DNA of 64,000 bases from Jiangella sp. DSM 45060 (GTDB lineage Bacteria; Actinomycetota; Actinomycetes; Jiangellales; Jiangellaceae). Where the stretch lies: positions 5,786,622 to 5,850,621 of the forward strand of contig NZ_LT629771.1 in the NCBI RefSeq assembly GCF_900105175.1, in the 5' to 3' direction. The position numbers and the translations under genes were made by a program. A model generated the notes under the pieces. That model had not been told where the DNA came from. It worked only from the letters and a program-made list of their open reading frames with translations, and did not search any database. This document shows positions 58,554 to 64,000 of the stretch, in pieces (the first letter of the stretch is position 1; the number at the start of each line of letters is the position of its first letter).

Positions 58554-59315
58554 ATGCCCAACGAGCGCTTGCGCAGCCGTATCACCGCAGCTGGTCTGAC
58601 GCTCGACGACATCGCCACGCACGTCGAGGTCGATCCGAAGACCGTGGAACGGTGGATCACGACCGACCGAGTGCCGCATTGACGACGACATCGCCAGGCC
58701 ACCGCAACCGTCCTCGAAACAGATGAGGCCTATCTCTGGCCATCGATCGCCGATGAGACCAAGGCACGATCGGCGGAGGATGCCGAGTTCATCGGATTCT
58801 TTCCGCATCGGGGCGCGGTGCCTCAGTGCCTCTGGACCGCGTTGTTGCGTGATGTACGAGACCGCTTCGACATGCTCGTCTACGCCGGTCTGTTTCTCCT
58901 GGACGCGAATCCGGATCTGCCGCGAGTGATCGCAGAGCGAGCCGGCCACGGAGCCAGGGTTCGGCTGTTGTTCGGCGATCCGTCGTCAGAGGCCGTCAAC
59001 CAACGTGGCTACGAGGAGGGAATCGGTGAAGGTCTGCCCGCAAGGATCCGGATCAGCCTGACCTATCTACGAGAGCTACGTCATGAGTCCGGCGTGGAGA
59101 TCCGTTTCCACCAGACCACCTTGTACAACTCGATCTATCGATTCGACGACGATCTGCTGGCCAACGTTCACACCTACGGGTCGCCCGCACCCCACAGCCC
59201 GGTCCTCCACCTGCGCCGCGCCCCTGGAGGTCGCGTGTTCGATCACTACATGAACAGCTTCGAGCGCGTCTGGGCGAAAGCTGTACCGGCGGCGGAACAG
59301 CAGGCAGGAGCATGA
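58554..59315 (+). pseudogene. XRE-type HTH regulator with PLD-like C-terminal domain, interrupted by in-frame TGA
   Basis: The start MPNERLRSRITAAGLTLDDIATHVEVDPKTVERWITTDRVPH is an XRE-type helix-turn-helix with a GGAGG SD. A TGA at 58680-58682 stops it at codon 43, but the same frame continues without another stop through RRHRQATATVLETDEAYLWP, FFPHRGAVPQCLWTALLRDVRDRFDMLVYAGLFLLDAN and YEEGIGEGLPARIRISLTYLREL to 59315, as in intact relatives that sit before NUDIX genes. The C-terminal part looks like the PLD-like regulatory fold, assigned from memory. It is a nonsense mutation, readthrough, or a sequence error. Confidence 0.8.
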
Positions 59316-59316
59316 A

Positions 59317-59790
59317 GTGAAACGCATCGACTACCTGGACGATCCGGCTGCCCCGCCGGCGAACAGTCTTGTGCCCTCCGCAAATGCCGTCGTGATCAAT
59401 GAACACGGCGAGATCCTGCTGATTCGCCGTACCGACAACGGCAACTGGTCGCTGCCAGGCGGAGCGATGGACATCGGAGAACGAATCGATCAAACCGCCG
59501 TACGTGAGGTCAGGGAAGAGACCGGCATCATCTGCGAGGTCCTGGGACTCGTGGGGATCTACACGAATCCACGCCACGTTCTCGAATACACCAGCAACGG
59601 AGAGGTCCGCCAGGAGTTCTCGATCGTGTTCCGGGCGCTGGCGGTCGAAGGGGAACCGACACCCAGTTCGGAATCATCGGAGGTGCGCTGGGTCGCTGCA
59701 GACGACCTGCACCGCTTCGCCATGCACCCTTCCATGCGCCAGCGAATCGAGCACTATCTCGAAGGGCGGGACCGGCCGTACATCGGTTGA
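59317..59790 (+). CDS. NUDIX hydrolase
   Basis: A 157-residue NUDIX protein. The Nudix box GGAMDIGERIDQTAVREVREETGI is intact (G-x5-E-x7-REUxEExGU), preceded by SANAVVINEHGEILLIRRTDNGNWSLP. The enzyme hydrolyses a nucleoside diphosphate linked to an unknown moiety. The GTG at 59317 is 1 nt after the XRE reading frame ends, so it was an operon with that gene. Its 3' end overlaps the convergent HD-domain gene by 37 nt. Confidence 0.9.
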   Translation: MKRIDYLDDPAAPPANSLVPSANAVVINEHGEILLIRRTDNGNWSLPGGAMDIGERIDQTAVREVREETGIICEVLGLVGIYTNPRHVLEYTSNGEVRQEFSIVFRALAVEGEPTPSSESSEVRWVAADDLHRFAMHPSMRQRIEHYLEGRDRPYIG

Positions 59791-60359
59791 ATGCACGTGG
59801 CCTGCTCCGCGGCAGCCAGCACGGCGCCCAGGTGTGGCGTCGCACGGGCGACGGCCGCACGGATGTCACCTTCGGCGATCTCGCTGAACCGGGTCACCAC
59901 ATGACCAGTGCCATAGCGGGTCCGAATCTCGTCGAGCCGCTCAGCCACCGACAACGGCTCGCCGTCCGGGCCCGTCGTGAAATCGCACGTGCAGAGCGCA
60001 TCGGCGACGATCGTGCGTTCACGAGGGAACTCGTTCCTGAGCTCCGCACCGAGCCCGCGGAGCTCAGCCTCGATCTCAGCACACGAGTGGTGGGCGACGA
60101 GCGCCGTCACACGCGGGTCGAAGCCGATGCGGCGAAGGTGTCGCGCGCCGTCCAATGGGTGGAACCCGGTGTCGGAGACAGCGGTCGCGTACCCGATGTC
60201 ATGCAACCATGCGGCACAGACGAGCGCCTGGCGATCCTCAAGCGACGCCGTGAGTGACTCGGCGCGCTCGGCCACCGCCACCACATGCCGCCAGCGCTTC
60301 GGCCACTCGTCTGCGAGCAGCTGGTGCGCAAGCCAACGCGCGTCGTCGATGATGGGCAC
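59754..60359 (-). CDS. HD-domain phosphohydrolase-like protein
   Basis: A 201-residue HD-superfamily protein. The metal ligands are the His in KRWRHVVAVAERAE, HD in CAAWLHDIGYATAV, and a later Asp in TIVADALCTCDFT, with LVAHHSCAEIEAE between. Such proteins hydrolyse nucleotides or other phosphoesters. It is commonly seen next to the XRE-NUDIX pair. It overlaps the NUDIX gene tail to tail, an unusual arrangement. Confidence 0.85.
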   Translation of the reverse strand: MPIIDDARWLAHQLLADEWPKRWRHVVAVAERAESLTASLEDRQALVCAAWLHDIGYATAVSDTGFHPLDGARHLRRIGFDPRVTALVAHHSCAEIEAELRGLGAELRNEFPRERTIVADALCTCDFTTGPDGEPLSVAERLDEIRTRYGTGHVVTRFSEIAEGDIRAAVARATPHLGAVLAAAEQATCIQPMYGRSRPSR

Positions 60360-60406
60360 GCCGCCAGGCTACGACTCGTCCACGTCGCGTACCCGACCAA
60401 GAACGA

Positions 60407-60452
60407 CGGTGGCGGGGTGGGCGGGACCGGCATCCCGCCCACCCCGCCACCG
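60407..60452 (-). terminator. Strong intrinsic terminator of the glycosidase operon
   Basis: A perfect 20-bp stem (60407-60426 with 60433-60452, GGTGGCGGGGTGGGCGGGA core) and a 6-nt loop, 15 nt after the stop of the GH109-like gene in its direction of transcription. Confidence 0.85.
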
Positions 60453-60466
60453 GTCCGGGGGAACGC

Positions 60467-61927
60467 TCAGCCGTCCAGCCAGGGGTCCTCGGGACGTTCG
60501 CGGTCGAAGGTGGGCCGCGGGTCCTCCCAGTAGCCGCGGGTGAAGTCGGGGACCTTGACGGACTTGATGCGGCCGCCCTTCATCGAGTCGTGGCTGAGGG
60601 GGACGACCGAGCACCAGGCGGCCGAGTCGTAGACGTCGATGTCGGGGGTCATGCCGAGGCGCATGAGCTGCACCAGGCGGAAGATCGCGATGAAGTCGCC
60701 GCCGCCGTGGCCGCCGTACTGGTCGGCGAGGTCCTCGAGGGCCGGCCAGAGCCAGTGGTCGTGCTCGGCCATGATCGCGTTGTACGCGCTGCCGGTGCGC
60801 CAGGTGTGGTTGTCGTGCCCGAGCGACTCCAGGTAGATGCGCGCGTTGTCCAGCTCGACGACGCCGCCGCTGCCGGTGAGAGTGGTCTCGCGGCTGTACG
60901 GGTGCGGCGAGTTGACGTCGTGCTCGACCCGGATCATGCGGCCGTTCACGGTCTTGATCAGCGCGGTGTGGCGGTCGCCGGAGATGTACTCGTCGTCCTG
61001 CCACGAGGAGTGGTCGGGGCCGACCCGCGGGTCGTTCTCGCGGAACAGGGCGAGGTTCATCGGCGGCGACGAGACGGCGACCAGCTCGTCGAAGCGGTCG
61101 CCGCGGTTGATGTCGAGGGCGGCGGAGACCGGGCCGAGGCCGTGCATCGGGTAGTGCAGTGCGTTCATCCGGGTCTGCCAGTGCCGCCGCCAGTACTCCG
61201 GGTAGTACGCGCCGCCGAAGAAGTACGGCCAGCGCAGGTCGTGCACGTACCCGCCGGACGCGTGCTGCAGCTCGCCGAACACGCCGGCCTTGGCCATGTT
61301 GAACATGCGCAGCTCGGGCCGGAAGTAGTTGACGTTCTCGAGCAGCATGCAGTGCTTGCCGGTGCGCTCCGAGGTACGCACGAGGTCCCAGATCTCGTCC
61401 AGGTGCGGCGAGATCGGCAGCTCGACGGCGACGTGCTTGCCGTGTTCCATGGCGGCCTTGGCCTGCGGGTAGTGCCACTCCCAGGGGGTCGCGACGTAGA
61501 TGAGGTCGATGTCGTCGCGCTTGACGAGGTTGAGGAAGTCCTCCTCGCCGTTGGAGTAGCCGACCGGTTCGACGTCCTGGAAGCCCTGGGCCATGATGCG
61601 CCCGATGGTGCGGCTGACCCGGTCCGGCCGGATGTCGCAGACGGCGGTGACGGTCGAGACGGCGCCCCAGCGGACGTCCTGCCCGCCGCCGCGCTGGCCG
61701 ACTCCGATGAGGCCCACGCGGACCTGCTCGAAGCCCTCGAACGGCACCTCGGCCATGGACCGCTCGCGGCCCTTGATGCGCGGTGGCTCGCGGCGGGTGT
61801 CGTCGGCGACGTCCGAGGCGGCGGCCGCGCCGGTGGCGGCCGCACCGAACCCGGCGGCGGCGCCCAGGGCGGCGCCGGTCCTGATGACGTCGCGGCGGGA
61901 GGGTCGATACCTGTGCGGAAGGGCCAC
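60467..61927 (-). CDS. Tat-exported Gfo/Idh/MocA protein, GH109-like
   Basis: A 486-residue NAD-dependent oxidoreductase-fold protein with a Tat signal (PSRRDVIRTGAALGAAAGF). The Rossmann motif is VRVGLIGVGQRGGGQD. Further features are VAVELPISPHLDEIWDLV, CMLLENVNYFRPELRMFNMAK, GELQHASGGYVHDLRW, HYPMHGLGPVSAALDINRGDR. These match family GH109, whose characterised members are alpha-N-acetylgalactosaminidases using an NAD-dependent redox mechanism, and which also carry Tat signals. The GTG at 61927 was chosen. It is 50 bp downstream of the GH89 gene in one operon, so joint action on amino-sugar glycans is likely. Confidence 0.85.
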   Translation of the reverse strand: MALPHRYRPSRRDVIRTGAALGAAAGFGAAATGAAAASDVADDTRREPPRIKGRERSMAEVPFEGFEQVRVGLIGVGQRGGGQDVRWGAVSTVTAVCDIRPDRVSRTIGRIMAQGFQDVEPVGYSNGEEDFLNLVKRDDIDLIYVATPWEWHYPQAKAAMEHGKHVAVELPISPHLDEIWDLVRTSERTGKHCMLLENVNYFRPELRMFNMAKAGVFGELQHASGGYVHDLRWPYFFGGAYYPEYWRRHWQTRMNALHYPMHGLGPVSAALDINRGDRFDELVAVSSPPMNLALFRENDPRVGPDHSSWQDDEYISGDRHTALIKTVNGRMIRVEHDVNSPHPYSRETTLTGSGGVVELDNARIYLESLGHDNHTWRTGSAYNAIMAEHDHWLWPALEDLADQYGGHGGGDFIAIFRLVQLMRLGMTPDIDVYDSAAWCSVVPLSHDSMKGGRIKSVKVPDFTRGYWEDPRPTFDRERPEDPWLDG

Positions 61928-61977
61928 GCGAATCACTCCTCTGATCGAACCTGCACTTTTCAATCGAGTAACGAGCA

Positions 61978-64000
61978 TTATCGAGCACGGCCGGAACCGC
62001 CCGCAAGGGGTGGAACCGACTCATTCCGGAACCCGTCGAACTCGGCGAGCCCGGTGGCGCCGCTGATCACGTTCACGGCGCTCATGAACACCCCGGCGTC
62101 GACGGCGGCAGCGGCGGGCAGCGCCGCGGAGCCGACCTCCGTCCACGTGACGCCGTCGGCGCTGCACTCGCCGGCGAAGGTCGAGCCGCGCCGGGTCAGG
62201 CGCAGGTGCACGGGCACGGTGAACGACGGCGCCTGGCGGGTCGAGTCCAGTTGGCCGTCCCCGTTCGCGTCCCAGGAGAAGACGCAGCCGTTGCCGGGCG
62301 TGACGGCGATGTTGGCGTACCCGGCCGACCCCTGGACGGCGAGGTCGTCGCGGGCGATCAGGCCGGCCCGCGCCCACGGCCAGGTCGGGTCCTGCGCGAC
62401 GACGGTCGTGCCGACGGAGCCGCCGTCGGCCAGCAGGCCGTCCCGGTAGACGGCGCCGAACTCGTTCGTCCCGCCCCACAGGTCACCGCCACCGCCGACG
62501 ATCGCGAACCGGTCGCCCTGCTGCCCGAAGGTCGCGTCGTTGAACGACACCGACGCGTACGGCGCCTCGACGGTGGCGTCCGTCAGCAGCCGCACCGACG
62601 CACCGCCCGCGGGCACGCCGTCCGCCGTCACCCGCACCGGCAACCGCACCACCAGGTCGTCCGGCGGCGCCGTCAGGGCGACCTCCACCTCCAGCGTCGC
62701 CGACCCACCGGGCGGCAGCGCCGGCACGTCGCCCACCGGCGTCGCGGTCAGGCCCGCCGGCGTCACGACCTCGACGGCGACGTCCGTCGCGGCGGCGAAC
62801 TCGTTCGGGTTCGTCACCGTGACGACCACCCGGGCCGGCTCCGACGGCGTCACCACGGGCCGCGACGCCGACGCAGTCGCGGTCAGCGCGAGCGGGTGGT
62901 CCGTCAGGTGCTCCAGCACCCGCCCGGCGACCTCGTGCACGTCCCCCGACGGCGTCACCGGCAGCTGGTCGGTGCGCGCGGCCCACGCGGCGCCGACGGC
63001 GTACCAGTCGATCGGCGCCGGCGCGGTCCCCGAGACCAGCGCCGCCTCCAGCGAGGCGAAGTACGCCCGCCACCGCGGCGCGTAGTAGGTCGACACCAGC
63101 CCGGCCCACTCACGATTGGCGTAGTCCGTCAGCCCCGCCGCAGCGCCGGACCGCGTCCCCCAGACCGACAGCAGCGTCCGTGCGTCGTGCGCCAGCCGGT
63201 CCGCCTCGGCCGCGTCGGCGCCCCACGACCGCGCGTCGGCCAGCCAGCGGCCGAGCAGCCAGTCGGGGTTGGTGGCCGCGACCTCGTCGACCAGCTCGAG
63301 CAGCGTCATCCACTCGTCAGTCAGCGCGCGGAACCCCGCGAGATCACCGGACTCGTACGCGGCCCGCACCGACGGCAGCAGCAGCCGGCTCCGGTTCGCC
63401 AGCGCCTGCCGCGCGACGTCGGCGAGGTCGTACGCGTACGCCGACGACGACCGCAGCGACGGCGGCACGTCCAGCAGCGCCGGCAGCGCGGCCGCGAACG
63501 CCGCCGCGTCGTAGCGCAGCTCGCTCGGCGACCACTCGGCGGCGCGGTCGGCGGTGAGGCTGGGCTCGGCGCCGAACAGCCCGTCCTGCGCCTCCGACCA
63601 GGTGCCCGACGGCATCGCGTACGCCGTGCGGCCGAGCGCCTGCCAGGCGGCGCGCGCCGACGGCGACGGCCCGCCGTAGCGCCGGTCGGCCCAGTCCGCG
63701 AACCACGCGTCGAGGTCGACCGGCCCGTCGCGCCAGGCCAGCGACGTCAGCAGGTCGAGGGCGGCGGGGTTGTTCGCGCCCGCCTCGGGCAGCACGGCGA
63801 TGCCGTCGAGGGCGCTGCCGGGACGGTCGCGCCAGGCGAAGAACCGCTCGTTCCAGACGCCGGCGTTGGCGCCCATCGTGGTGTGCCCGCCGAAGTTCCA
63901 GATCGACCCGAACGCGTACGGCGTGCCCTGCCACGACGCGTCGCGGTCCAGCCCGTCGTAGCGGTCGGACAGCCCGTCGACGATCAGCATCTTCGACCGG
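61978..64000 (-). CDS. GH89 alpha-N-acetylglucosaminidase-like enzyme, C-terminal part (5' end outside window)
   Basis: The frame is open to the window edge; 674 residues are visible. SIWNFGGHTTMGANAGVWNE and AVLPEAGANNPAALDLLTSLAWRDGPVDLDAWFADWADRRYG are typical of the GH89 (NAGLU) barrel, the second holding the downstream catalytic Glu. An alpha-helical domain follows (about 120-360 of the visible part), then a NEW3-type domain (ALTATASASRPVVTPSEPARVVVTVTNPNE) and a ~190-residue beta domain that may bind carbohydrate. GH89 enzymes remove terminal alpha-GlcNAc. A signal peptide should lie outside the window. The first gene of the operon is this or one further upstream. Confidence 0.87.
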   Translation of the reverse strand, partial: RSKMLIVDGLSDRYDGLDRDASWQGTPYAFGSIWNFGGHTTMGANAGVWNERFFAWRDRPGSALDGIAVLPEAGANNPAALDLLTSLAWRDGPVDLDAWFADWADRRYGGPSPSARAAWQALGRTAYAMPSGTWSEAQDGLFGAEPSLTADRAAEWSPSELRYDAAAFAAALPALLDVPPSLRSSSAYAYDLADVARQALANRSRLLLPSVRAAYESGDLAGFRALTDEWMTLLELVDEVAATNPDWLLGRWLADARSWGADAAEADRLAHDARTLLSVWGTRSGAAAGLTDYANREWAGLVSTYYAPRWRAYFASLEAALVSGTAPAPIDWYAVGAAWAARTDQLPVTPSGDVHEVAGRVLEHLTDHPLALTATASASRPVVTPSEPARVVVTVTNPNEFAAATDVAVEVVTPAGLTATPVGDVPALPPGGSATLEVEVALTAPPDDLVVRLPVRVTADGVPAGGASVRLLTDATVEAPYASVSFNDATFGQQGDRFAIVGGGGDLWGGTNEFGAVYRDGLLADGGSVGTTVVAQDPTWPWARAGLIARDDLAVQGSAGYANIAVTPGNGCVFSWDANGDGQLDSTRQAPSFTVPVHLRLTRRGSTFAGECSADGVTWTEVGSAALPAAAAVDAGVFMSAVNVISGATGLAEFDGFRNESVPPLAGGSGRAR

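Overview
The window is very GC-rich DNA with strong third-position G/C bias, many GTG starts, many promoters of the TANNNT type placed 6-8 nt before a start codon (leaderless transcripts), and typical actinobacterial genes: ideR, a PafBC-type promoter motif, DUF2530, DUF3027, DUF3037, and citrate synthase next to pdxH and serC. It is chromosomal DNA of a high-GC actinomycete. The secreted glycosidases and overall style would suit Jiangella or a relative, but the genus is a guess. No rRNA, tRNA, CRISPR array, transposase or phage gene was seen.

Layout. 0-13 kb: end of an ECF sigma factor, a repeat-bearing gap, zinc-independent L31 (rpmE2), an FmdB protein, a methyltransferase, an HspR-type small heat-shock gene, and a mosaic of small regulator/effector units (ArsR with two SRPBCC proteins, AraC with hydrolases, MarR with two VOC proteins, a divergent PRPP synthetase). 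13-18.3 kb: ideR-rhodanese, a ParA ATPase pair, a 2H phosphoesterase, nagA and a thioesterase-like protein. 18.3-19.7 kb: no ordinary gene, but a well-formed structured RNA carrying a 12-codon ORF, followed by several repeat families. 19.7-31.6 kb: pdxH/citrate synthase/serC, argS, MarR plus MFS exporter, DUF2530 with a huge repeat tail, a purine permease and a hydrolase. 31.6-42.6 kb: a paralogous pair of secreted membrane proteins, a sacsin-like HSP90-type ATPase, DUF3027, MFS, cold-shock protein, and a HipA-like kinase with DUF3037. 42.6-46.6 kb: a CHAT-caspase/TPR protein divergent from a cytoplasmic subtilisin, the best candidate for a little-described proteolytic conflict or signalling system. 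46.6-52.4 kb: MFS, a frameshifted FAD oxygenase with its TetR regulator, and a helicase-associated/WYL-like protein. 52.5-56.2 kb: a secreted GH31 enzyme. 56.2-60.4 kb: a segment of slightly different base composition with an extra hisS, two broken genes, NUDIX and HD-domain proteins. 60.4-64 kb: a GH109-like oxidoreductase-fold glycosidase downstream of a GH89 alpha-N-acetylglucosaminidase that runs off the window.

Functional threads: amino-sugar use (nagA, GH109-like, GH89, with GH31 nearby), metal homeostasis (rpmE2 with a Zur-like box, ideR), stress response (HAIR box-hsp20, cold shock, PafBC-like promoter motifs), and small autoregulated cassettes whose palindromic operators can be read directly beside ArsR, MarR and TetR genes. 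Three genes are disrupted (FAD oxygenase, a CxxC protein, an XRE regulator). All names rest on reading motifs and remembered families; no search was run.
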